From Hevea brasiliensis (taxonomy: Eukaryota > Streptophyta > Magnoliopsida > Malpighiales > Euphorbiaceae): a stretch of 64,000 nt of DNA. Shown here piece by piece: positions 12,434 to 22,562 of this stretch. The notes beneath the pieces are model-generated. The model searched no databases, was not told the DNA's origin, and was given only the letters and a program-made list of their open reading frames with translations. The position numbers and the translations under genes are program-made. Positions within the stretch are counted from its first letter, which is position 1, and the number at the start of each line of letters is the position of its first letter. The stretch is taken from contig NC_079501.1 of the NCBI RefSeq assembly GCF_030052815.1, forward strand, positions 88,077,796-88,141,795. The letters run 5' to 3'.

Positions 12434-13052
12434 GTAACTCTTCGCGAAATTCAAATTCTTTTTCATCAGCTTAAAATTCTTCATGTTTGTTTTTTCCATT
12501 TGACCTTTTCAAAGAGTAGAGCTTGTCACTCTCAAAGTAGTTGTTGCACCAACCCTAAATTTGAAATCGTAGCTTTGAGGAAAAATTAATTTCATTTGAA
12601 TGGTTAAAACATCATCAAATTTAGGTTTTTTAATTTTTTTTTTATAATACATAGATATCTTTCAATCCCTTCAGAACATGTTGAAAATTGTCTGATATTA
12701 CCCTATGAAAATGCATTGAATTTTGATGTTCTGCAGTATTTGCTGTTGAATCTTTTACCCCATTAAATGTATTTAATTTATAAACCATCTATAATTCGTT
12801 TTCTGCATGCAAAAGATATGCTTCAACCTCCATCTTCCTAGAAATAAAATTGAATTACCTAGCAAGTAGCAGGAAAAGTTACACTAAAGTTTTCTAGTTG
12901 AAAATTGCCAGAGACATGAAAGAGAGCAGAATTGGACCACTTAAATTTCTGTAAATAAAGCTGTCCTGATCTTGTACAAACCTAAAGAATTTCAGTATTT
13001 TCAAATTTATGAATGTTCTAACATCTCATTCCTGCATATTTTTCTGTTACAG

Positions 13053-14513
13053 GCGATGGTATGAATGTGGGAATGAAAGTTGGTATAGGTTAGATGCTTC
13101 CCCTGATCTTTTTTCTTCATATTTTTATCTTATTATGCCGTTTTTAACTTTAGTTCATGTCTAAATGACATTGAAATTTCTTGCACAACAAACTGTGTCA
13201 TTGAGAATGCTTATCACACCCTACCTTCTCCTTCCAGGTGTTGGGTCAGCTTTTGCAGGTGGAGCCATAATGTGTTTAATCTTCTACATCTATATACGGC
13301 GCCGCAAGAGAAAACCAAATGCTCCATCTTCCTTTGTTTCTCGAAGCATCACATCAGACTTCGCTTCAAAATCAGATATTGAGAGAGGAGGACTCTACTT
13401 TGGGGTCCCTGTTTTCACCTATGCTGAACTTGAAGAGGCTACTAAAAATTTTGATTCTGCTAAGGAACTTGGAGATGGAGGTTTTGGAACAGTATATTAT
13501 GGTAACAACACGCATTCATTATATACCATTGGCCATTCTTATTCGAATGAACAATTTATTAAAAATTTTCTTGCCACTTAGGAAAACTCCGAGATGGGCG
13601 TGCTGTTGCAGTCAAACGCTTGTACGAGAACAATTACAAGAGAGTTGAGCAGTTCATGAATGAAGTTGAGATCCTAACTCGCTTGCGCCATCCACATCTT
13701 GTCTCACTATATGGGTGCACCTCTCGCCACAGCCGTGAGCTCCTACTGGTATACGAGTACATTCCCAATGGCACAGTTGCTGATCATCTTCATGGACAAA
13801 GGGCTAAGCCTGGTGCACTCCCATGGAAAACTCGAATGAAAATTTCTGTGGAGACTGCTAATGCATTGGCATATCTCCATGCTTCAGATATTATCCACCG
13901 TGATGTGAAAACAAACAACATTCTTCTTGACAACACTTTTTGTGTTAAAGTTGCAGATTTTGGATTGTCGCGCCTCTTTCCATTGGATGTCACCCATGTT
14001 TCAACTGCTCCACAAGGAACTCCTGGTTATGTCGATCCAGAGTATCATGAATGCTATCAGCTGACAGATAAGAGTGATGTCTATAGTTTTGGGGTGGTCT
14101 TGATTGAGCTCATATCATCAATGCCTGCTGTTGATATCACTAGGCATCGCCATGAGATTAATTTGTCTAACATGGCAATCAATAAGATCCAAAGCGACGC
14201 ATTGCATGAGCTTGTAGACCGTAATCTTGGATTTGAATCGGATAATGCAACAAGGATAATGATAACTGCAGTGGCAGAGTTGGCATTTCAATGTTTGCAA
14301 GGTGCAAAGGAGATGAGACCATCTATGGAAAATGTGTTAGAGACTCTAAAGGAGATACAAAGCAAGGGCTACAATATAGGAAAAAAGATACAGGAGATAG
14401 ATATTCAATCAGATGATGTTGGGTTGTTGAAGAGTTGTCAGTTGCCACGTTCTCCAGATACAGTCATGACGCAATGGACTAGCAGTTCCACAACATCTAA
14501 TAATAGTAGTTAA
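13053..14513 (+). CDS. Shared transmembrane and RD-kinase cassette of the LRK10L1-type receptor
   Basis: Three exons: a mini-exon at 13053-13088 (acceptor TTACAG, donor GTTAGA), 13238-13501, and 13582-14513 with TAA. All junctions are phase 1, so any phase-1 ectodomain exon joins in frame. The second exon carries the transmembrane segment (SAFAGGAIMCLIFYIYI), a basic stop-transfer RRRKRK and the start of the kinase with glycine loop LGDGGFGTVYYG. The last exon carries AVAVKR (beta-3 lysine), IIHRDVKTNNILL (RD catalytic loop), VADFGLS and GTPGYVDPEY. All catalytic residues are present, so it should be an active Ser/Thr kinase at the plasma membrane. It is the only intact copy of this kinase in the window. 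The family resembles Arabidopsis LRK10L1.2; orthology is not proved. Confidence 0.92.
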
Positions 14514-15160
14514 GTTTTGCTTGTTTCACTGAGTTTAGCAGTAAATATATAGATAGTGTTGAATGAGTGCTGGTATCATCATATGCAATGAGGCATGGGA
14601 AAATTTCAGTTTCTTTTCATCTGTGAGACATGAGTATTTTGGAAGGGATGTACATATGGTCTGGGAAGTCATTGGTGTTAGGTTGGTATTTTGGGTAATT
14701 ACCTTATTTGCATATGTTACTTTCAACTGATTTTTTGCTTTTGTACTAATTATTAGTTGAAATAAAAGATTGTTTTATTCATCATACTGATTTTCATTTC
14801 ATTTCATTGCTTGGCACATATGTAATTAGCGGATGTTCATTTCATTGCTAAACATTGATCTTTGGGACAAATCTTGACAAAAGAAAACTTCTCAAAGCGA
14901 GAATGTTCGTTTCTTGGTGCTTTTCTCATGTCATCAACATATTCTTGCTGTGAAGTATATTTTATGACAGACGCCAGCTTTACGCCCCCATGATGATGTT
15001 TACACTTTGAAGTGGAAATGTTACAGGAACTATAACCTGGATTCTAATGGAAAAATTATAATTATAATTATCCAATGGTAAGACAAATTAGTGCACTTTT
15101 CGGAACTTTATAATCAATCTATTTCAGTTGTCGACACACACACACACACACCCCACTTAA
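14514..15160. other. Short intergenic gap between convergent receptor genes
   Basis: This is the 3' region of the plus-strand kinase, which then meets the 3' end of the minus-strand LRK gene. It contains a short CA repeat at 15135-15151. Related 3' sequences recur at about 21489-21850 and 37160-37330, marking the repeated modules. Confidence 0.7.
14761..14766 (+). terminator. Candidate polyadenylation signal AATAAA
   Basis: AATAAA lies about 250 bp after the kinase stop codon and suits a plant near-upstream poly(A) element. This rests on the motif alone. Confidence 0.35.
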
Positions 15161-17311
15161 TTAGACAGAAGTGGCAGAAGGATTTCCTTCTGAATTTTGA
15201 GGGGAAATGTTGTAAGGCTTTGGAGGAATTTCCAATTCTTTACTACAAACTTCCAACATGACCAAAACCTCACTCATGGATGGTCTATGGGAAGGGTTTG
15301 TCTGTATGCACTACAAGCCCACCAATAGCAGTCTTCTTGCAATTTCGTCTTCCTCTTTGGTTTTGAGGGAATATAATCCCAAGTCATTTTCAAATCGGAG
15401 ACGGTGATAGATCCAATGTGGAAAATATATGTCACTTGCTGTTGGAATTCCACATTGTAAAAGGGCAATATATAAGTGGTTGGATTGCAACATTGACTTG
15501 ACTAGTCATTTTGATGTGTAAAGCAATCGAATAACTTGTATAAGCCCGAATTAAAATGAATTAAATTGTAATTTTACCAGCACTCTACCGAATTTAACAC
15601 TTGCATAGTCTGTTCTAATGTTTGCATTGTTTCTTCCACTGACTATTTCTAAAATCAGCATCCCATGGCTATACACGTCCGACTTATGCGAAACTCTTCC
15701 AAACCTTCTACTGTATACTTCAGGAGCAATGTACCCAATCGTCCCCCTTGCATCATCCATCGATGTGATACTTTCTTTTCTGGAGCATAGTTTAGAGAGC
15801 CCAAAATCAGCAATCTTTGGGTGAAAATTTTCATCCAAAAGGATGTTATGCGGTTTGATGTCCAAATGCAAAATTCGAGTGTTGCATCCACCATGTAGGT
15901 GTTCAAGCCCTTTGGCTATGCCAATTCCAACTTCATAGAAATTTTCCCATTGTAGGCAGCAACCGACTTTCCAAGTATTTCCATTGTAAATGAACTTTTC
16001 AAGTGAATCATTAGCCATGAACTCATAAATGAGTGCTCGTTTGTCACCCTCAAAACAGAACCCAAGAAGAGAAACTATATTAACATTGGAAGTCTTAGTA
16101 ATACTAGCAACCTCATTGATAAATTCTTCCCCCATTCCCTTCACTTTCAAACTGTTGTTAAGGATCTTTACTGCCACAGGACGACCATCTAGTAAGCTCC
16201 CTTTGTACACAGTGCCATAACCTCCTTGACCTAGTCTAGTTTTGAATGAATCTGTCATTTTCTTTACATCTGAATAGCTGTATCTTTTTGGAGCCATGGA
16301 TTGTCTAATCACTCTCTCAATATTCTGATGACTCTTAGTTCTTATATATTGGAAGGGAATACCCATTTGACTTGAAGATATCTTCCTTCTAAAGCTCCGA
16401 AAAGCATAAACAATGATAATAAATAGTAATATCCCGGCTGCCAATGCAAAACCAATAATAATGCCTGCATCTTGGAAAACTGTTTGCAGCTGAATATTTC
16501 TGCAGAAGCTGTATATATGGTGTAATTTTTGAAAGAGAAGTTGTATACAGGAGAATATCGTACCGTAGATTGTTTCAGATTGTTGTTTTTTATGGCAGAC
16601 AAAATCCTGTGTGATTACATCAGATCCGCATATCCCACCTGATTCCTGGCATTTCTCACAGGGATAATGGTGGGCAAGATATTGTACTTCAAAACCTTGA
16701 CTCACAGCTTCATGTACCGTCATGGATCCATTAAAGAGTTGAAAGAGAGCAGCTTGGGAAACTGGAGTTGCCAGGTGAGCTCTGCAACTTTCGTGAAACT
16801 GTGGTTTCTCAGTCAGCCATGTGATTTCATCTGCATAGTAATTATAAACACCAGCAGCTCGCATCTTGCATGTAAAATTAGACTGGTGCCCTGCATCTTG
16901 CATAGAGCATCCATAAATTAATGTAAGGTTTCTAGCAGTTGCAGAGTAAGAAAAAAGATGGTCATTCAAAGCAACATCTGGGAGATTTCCACTGCCAATA
17001 CAAGGATCTTTTGATATGCTATATTGGACAATCTTCATCACATAATTTTCTTGATCTACTTCTAGGACGAGGAACTTCTGATTGCCAATTATGATGAATG
17101 AATCTTGATGATGCAGCCAGTTGAGACGGTAAGCATGATGACCACAAAATTCAGGAACATTTGATCCCCAGAAAGGGTACCCTATTCCTTCTAGGTGTCC
17201 ACACTTACATTGAGCAGAGAAACACTTGTTGAAGAGATCACCATACGTCTGAAAGAGAATGGACAAGAAGGCGAGACTGAATAAAGAGAGAAGGAACTGA
17301 TGATGCTTCAT
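15161..17311 (-). pseudogene. LRK10L2/Lr10-like receptor kinase, disrupted by an LTR insert (module 1)
   Basis: Exon 1 is 16564-17311: a signal peptide from MKHHQFLLSLFS, GUB_WAK_bind (SAQCKCGHLEGIGYPFWG) and WAK_assoc (CEKCQESGGICGSD). A 99-bp, stop-free phase-1 intron (16465-16563) follows. Exon 2 starts with a transmembrane helix (GIIIGFALAAGILLFIIIV), then the kinase: [31 protein letters not shown] (non-RD) and [10 protein letters not shown] 160-bp insert with target duplication at 15435-15604 brings a stop at 15551, removing the last kinase subdomains. The displaced C-terminus continues at 15161-15434. An ectodomain cysteine present in the module 2 copy is replaced (RLNW against KLYC). 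It is probably non-functional as a kinase; a truncated receptor is possible. Confidence 0.85.
15440..15599. mobile_element. 160-bp solo-LTR-like insert
   Basis: The insert begins TGTTGGAATTCC and ends TTTAACA, the TG...CA termini of LTRs with inverted TGTT/AACA ends. It is flanked by a perfect 5-bp target duplication, CTTGC, at 15435-15439 and 15600-15604. The intact paralogue at 22563-24641 shows the empty site. The small size suits a solo LTR of a TRIM-like element. Its strand is not determined. Confidence 0.85.
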
Positions 17312-17771
17312 TTGAAACCGGAAATCTAGCTATAATAATGCCAACCAACGTATATATATGAAGATAACAAGAAGAAACATATATAATCCCATGTTTTCGC
17401 CGAATTGCTGTACAAGAAGCATATTGAGATTTCATTGCTGAGCCGAATGGTCAGGCAAGGCAAGTAAAATCAAAGTGAGAAGTGTTAATATTCATCAAGT
17501 AAAGGAATTGGAGAAACCTATTAGAGTAGATGATCACAATGGTTGTGAAGTGGTTTGCATTTGAAGGACGGGGGAATATTCTTTGCTTAAATTGTTTGTG
17601 TTTTGTTTTCCTTTTATAGAAGTTTCAGGACAGTTTAATCGATTGAATTTGTTACAGATGATAACGATGTGATTTTCTGGTCATATAAACAAAATCCTTC
17701 TTAATTGAAGTCCATATTTCTGAAAAAAAAAACATAATATTGGTTTTTATTTGTATCAACTAACTGATTTG
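17312..17771 (-). promoter_or_regulatory. 5' flank of the module 1 minus-strand LRK gene
   Basis: The flank contains blocks such as GCCGAATGGT near 17441 and AGAGTAGATGATCAC near 17525 that recur upstream of the two paralogues (about 24812-24920 and 40235-40350). It is a shared ancestral promoter region. Individual elements cannot be assigned. Confidence 0.5.
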
Positions 17772-18823
17772 CTAGAATTTTTTAGCTTGATACTCCACCT
17801 CAAGTTGAACATATATATAAAAAATGTTCAACTTGCTTAAAAAGCATTTGAATTGAGCAGGATGCAGAGGCTTTGTAAACATATCTAGCATCTGCTCTTT
17901 AGTATTCAAATACTCTAGCTTAACTATGCCTTCCAACACCTTTTCTCTGATGAAATGGTAATCAATTTCTATATGTCTAGTTCTTTCATGGAACATAGGA
18001 TTCTTTGAAAAATGAATTGCTAAAAACAGTGTCTTATGTAATTCTATTGGCTAAGGAATTTGAATTCCAAAATCTGCCAGTAAAGAAATCAACTAGAGAA
18101 TTTTAGAATTTGTTGCAGCCATGGATTTATATCTACGTCAACAGAACTTCGGGACATTGTTGGTTGCTTCTTTGACTTCCAACTGATTAATGACTGTCCC
18201 AAAAACAAATAAAATCCGATCAAAGCCCTTCTTGTTATACTACACCCTGCCCAATCACTGTTAAAGAAAGCAATTAACTTAAGCTCATATTGTTTTGACT
18301 GAATAAACCTTGGCCTAGAGAGTTCTACAGATACTTAAAAACTTTGTATGTTGCATTCATAAGAACCTCTAAAGGCTGGTCCATGAATTGAGATAGAACA
18401 TGAACCCCATATGTTGTATACATCAACTTACCAACTAATTGTCTATTAACATTAGGATCTACAAGAAGATTGTGTATGTAAAAGTTGCAGGTTTACTTGC
18501 ACAGGAACTGAACTTGGCTTAGCTCCAAGAACTACATACTCCTACAACATTTCCAACACTACTTTCTTTGAGAAATTGCAATACCGTCAACAGACCTAGC
18601 AATTTCTAAACTAAGGAAATACTAAAGCTTGCCAAGATCCTTCAATTTAAAGAATGCATTTAAGCTTATTTTCAATTGATCAATCAATAACTACTACCAA
18701 TTACAATGTCATCTAGATAGACTAAAAGTGCAATGAAATCACTGCCTGATTGCTTGGCAAACAAAGAATGATCAGATTTGGATTGACAAAACCCTTCATT
18801 AAGTAAACTCTCTATAAGCATAG
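17772..18823 (-). mobile_element. Decayed Ty1/copia pol fragment
   Basis: Read on the minus strand, the fragment shows a reverse transcriptase motif YLDDIVIGS near 18700-18730, then HVLSQFMDQPLE near 18370, then the integrase-distal RNase H tail FHERTRHIEIDYHFIREKV and MFTKPLH at 17900-17996. Several frame breaks separate these pieces. No LTRs or gag are visible, so it is a 5'- and 3'-truncated remnant. Confidence 0.8.
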
Positions 18824-20120
18824 GGCCCATTTGGATCGCACATTCAAACTGAAATTAGTATTCAAATTGGAAGCAGAATAAGAAATGGAATGGCAAATTT
18901 TCATTTATATTTAGGTCATTGTAAAATTAAAGTCAGATTCCTTTTCAATATATTTCATTTGCTTATATAACTTATAGAATCGGAATCAAACATATTTTGT
19001 ACTCCAATGAAAATCAACCTAAAATTTATTTATTTTTTTTACTTTTTAATTTTAATTATTATATGAGAATATAAAAATAATACTTTTAATTTTAATTAAT
19101 TAAATTATATTTGTAATTTTTCAAATTTATTTAATTATAAGTAAAAATAAAAATAACATATTTTTATCTTTTTACTTTAAATAATTAAAATTAATTATAT
19201 TCAAATTTTTATTTTAATTAATTATATGAAAACATAAAAATTATATTTTTACTATTTTTATTCTAATATGGTATAATTAATTATCATTATAATTTTTAAT
19301 TTTAATTATCTATATGAAAATATAGAAATGGTTTTATCTTTTAACTATATAATTATTTTAATTTTAATTAATTATTTTAATTATTATAAATATAATTAAT
19401 ATAATTCTAATTATAATTATAATTTTTAATTAATTATTTGAAATGTAAAAATATTTTAATTACTGTAATTATTATAATTATAATTATAAGTAGATTATTA
19501 TAATTTTTATTTTAATTAATAATATAAAAATATAAAAATTAAAATATCCTAATAAGTACATGAGCAAGATTGACTACATTATAAAATTATGACCCAGCCA
19601 TTAAAGGAGAAGCCATATAAGTGCAAATTTTGCTCAATTTAAAAGGTACGCAGTTAACTTATTAGCACGTTAAAAAAAGGAAAATTGCCTATTTAATCCT
19701 TAAATTTTACTATTAATAACTTAGAGTACTCATATTTTAAAAATTAAACTATTTGATCCCTAAAATTTCATTTTATTAAAATTGAAAGTCCTGAAATTAA
19801 CACTTAAACAATATGTTGAAAAACGTTGGATAAAATTATAATAATTTTTTAAAATTTTAAAAAATTTAGATAAAATTTTACTAGATGTGAAAATTTGATC
19901 AATTATGTTAGTATTTAAACGTTTAAATTAAATTACAATAACACAGAAAGGTTTAGTTTATTTTTATAATTAGCCCTCCATTTTAAGATAATTAAATTTC
20001 AGAGATTATATAATTTAATTTCTAAAATTTAGAGATCTAAGTGTTATTAGTGATAAAATTTAGGAATTAAATAGGAAATTTTAAAAAAATTGTTTAGAGT
20101 TTTAACGACGTGACAAAATA
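18824..20120. other. AT-rich spacer
   Basis: Mostly TAATTA-type low-complexity sequence, with no coding signal. The start (GCCCATTTGGATCGCA) looks like the edge of an unidentified small transposon, but I could not find a clear partner end. Confidence 0.5.
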
Positions 20121-20450
20121 AATATTTATGGACTCAATAGCATAAACTGGAAAAGTTTGGGGGCAAAAGTTTGAAAAACTGTAAATTATGTTCTGTAATT
20201 CAAAATTACATACACTTGCGTTATGTTTCCTTCTCCAAGTTCTGTTCACCGGCAGGAAAAAGCAAAGAAACGGAGAGCTCATTGACGCGTCTACTTCTCT
20301 TTCTCGTGCATCATCTTCTTCATTGCATCATCGAAACACTTAAAAGAAAAGAACCCTAATCGACTGTGGAGCTAAGGTTAGATTCTGAATCCTTAGGGAA
20401 TTCAGAAATTGAAAGGTTCTGGAAGCTTGTTCACTAGGTAAGTATCCAAG
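20121..20450 (+). other. Duplicated 5'-UTR-like segment (module 2)
   Basis: The segment matches 33621-33990 closely. It is CT/GAA-rich leader-like sequence ending in a donor-like CACTAG|GTAAGT near 20438, with no long open frame. It lies directly upstream of the decayed C-type ectodomain end, so it may be the promoter and noncoding first exon of an ancestral receptor gene. That role is inferred. Confidence 0.4.
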
Positions 20451-20524
20451 GATTATGTCATCATGCATTTTAATCATTAACTGTTTTTGCTAATATGGAA
20501 ATTGATGGTAATTTTGAGAAAGGG

Positions 20525-20730
20525 TTATACTTAGATTTTGGAAATAGGGTTCCTCTTAAATTTGACTTCACATGATTGCTGCGTGCATGAGAGAAGTGGA
20601 GAATTTGCTGTGGATTTGAGAATCTTAAATTTGAATGTTTTTGATATGATGGGTCTCATCTTGATTCCTGTCATAATGATAACTCGACTCTTCATGAAAT
20701 TCTAATTTTTGCATCATCTAATATTATTGT
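20525..20730 (+). pseudogene. Relic of a C-type ectodomain exon (module 2)
   Basis: The sequence follows the last about 200 bp of exon C: GGTTATACTTAGATTTTGGA, AGAGAAGTGG, GTGGATTTGAGAATC and ATTCCTGTCATAATGATAAC match C1 positions 5630-5790. Indels and stops break the frame. It shows that a C-type exon once stood here. Confidence 0.7.
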
Positions 20731-21454
20731 TTCATCACTTGTTTCAGATTTGGCCCTTTCTAATTAGCTGAGCTTTGATTAGGGATTTTTCCTCAAATCT
20801 AATTTTCCAGCTTTGTTTTGGGATTTGTCTCATATCTATTTATCTATCTCACTGCCCTCTTTTAATGGTAGAACTTGTCACAATCCAGTAGGTCCTGCAG
20901 AAATAGCAAATCTAATGGTTAGTTTTAGGAATCCAATGCTAATGGGTGCTAGCTTGGACTAACATAAAAGAGCTGGAAACTTGGCCCACATGCACACGAA
21001 TGAGGAAGGGTGACTTTCCATAATTCAATCCAAGTACTTGTGTTTTAACCACTCTAGAAACAAGACTTCATAATAACTTGAAAGAACTCATCTCTTGGCA
21101 ATGTGTGATAAATGTTAAGGAGCCAAGTTTGACTCGCTTATTTATATAACTACAACAAATGATAAGCATCTAAAAACATATCAAACATATCATCGTTTTG
21201 TGGCACAATTTTTCCGTTTGACCCTGCATATTCTAGGATCATATTCTTGAATTCTATCAGGTGTTGGCTTTCTAGAATTTGCAAGGCTGCTTAAATTACC
21301 AAGGAAAAACATCTAGATGTTCTTATTTCTTGTTGAAACTTTAGTCTCTATCAAAAGAATTGATTTCTTCAAGCATAAATCTTAGCAGTGCAAGGGATTA
21401 ACATCAATCAGTTAGTGTTAACCTCCATACTAGTAGCAATAGATATTATTAGCA

Positions 21455-21850
21455 TTGAAAAGTATGCTAGTACTAGGATCATATACAGATAGTGTTGAAT
21501 AAGTACTGGTAGCATCATATGCAATGAGGCAGGGGAAAATTTCTGTTTCTTTTCATGTGCTAGACATGAGTATTTTGGGAGGGACGTACATATGGTTTTA
21601 GAAGTCATGGGTGTTAGGTTGGTATTTTGTGTAGTTACCTTATTCACGTATATTATTTTCAACTGATTTTTGTTTTTGTACTAATTGTTAGTTAAAATAA
21701 AGGACTGTTTTATTCACTATACTGATTTTCATTTCATTTCATTGCTTAGTACATATGTAATTAGTGTATATTCATTTCATTGCTAAATATTGATCTATGG
21801 GAAGAAAACTTCTCGAAGCTAGAATATTTGCTTCTTGGTGCTTTTCTCAT
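21455..21850 (+). pseudogene. Deletion junction and leftover 3' UTR of the module 2 plus-strand kinase
   Basis: Sequence up to about 21472 matches the pre-kinase intron of module 3 (about 35510). Sequence from about 21485 matches the 3' UTR after the live kinase (14545 onward: GATAGTGTTGAAT, ATGCAATGAGGCA). The transmembrane and kinase exons that should lie between are absent, so a deletion removed them precisely from this module. Confidence 0.72.
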
Positions 21851-22562
21851 GTCATCAACATTTTCTTGCTTCTTCTGTTTGAAAGCTAAAATTTTACAAG
21901 AATTTAATTCAATTGATTTATTTTTTGTCAATTTTCATATTTGAAATGAAAGAAATCAATTCTTTTTAACCTAAAAAAAATTCATTTTAAAAGTAGAAAT
22001 CAAGCATGATTGCTTGAGAATTCAATTAAATTCTTATCTTGATTTATTCCACAGGAAGCCACTCTGAAGTTTGTTTTATGACAGACACCAGCTTTACTCC
22101 TCCATGATGATGTTTGCACTTAGAAGTTGAGATGTTACAGGAGTATAACCTGGCTTCTGATAGAAAATCTGCATTCATCAAAATTTTAATGGACTTATCA
22201 TTCATGTTAAAATCAAATTTTATTTTTCTCTAGTCATAGATAAAAATTTGCAAAAATTTCCCAATTAGATACCGTCCTACATCATCAGGGGAAAAATAAG
22301 ATTGATTTTTGTATATGCTAATCGTAACACAAAGGTATCAGTTGAAAATTTTTGTAGGGTGCTAGTTTGTCTGACTACTAATGCACAGACAATACAAAAG
22401 GGAAGCAAAAATAAATTTTCAACTCACTGTTCATACATCTGCACAAATTCATTAGCTATTGGATCAGATAAAGTATAGTTATCCAATAGTAGAAAAATTA
22501 ATGAACATTTCAGAACTTCATATTCAATATCTTTCAATTGCAAATATATGTTTGTCACTTAA
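21851..22562. other. 3' flank of the module 2 minus-strand LRK gene
   Basis: No coding sequence is present. The stretch at 22461-22556 has relatives at 15061-15130 and at 24935-25045. Confidence 0.5.

Larger units (their letters stand above)
5..12661 (+). repeat. Direct tandem duplication of a ~6.65-kb A-B-C ectodomain block
   Basis: Bases from about 5 to 6020 align with about 6657 to 12661. The offset is 6652 at the left edge, 6654 at exon A, 6664 at exon B and 6650 at exon C, so only small indels separate the copies. Similarity stops just after an ATAATACATAGATATCTTT stretch near 6020 and 12661. The stretch 6020-6656 exists only between the copies, and the kinase exons follow only the second copy. 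Flanks and exons A and C look about 98-99 percent identical by eye, which suggests a recent duplication. Exon B is the exception. The left edge falls at the window start, so further copies upstream cannot be excluded. Confidence 0.95.

Noticed and set aside
15440..15599. A normal intron in the module 1 LRK gene
   Set aside because: The ends are TG...CA with a 5-bp target duplication, not GT-AG in gene sense, and the paralogue has no intron there.
20121..20450. A separate protein gene beginning at the leader-like segment
   Set aside because: No open frame continues after the donor-like site. Only a noncoding leader relic is supported.
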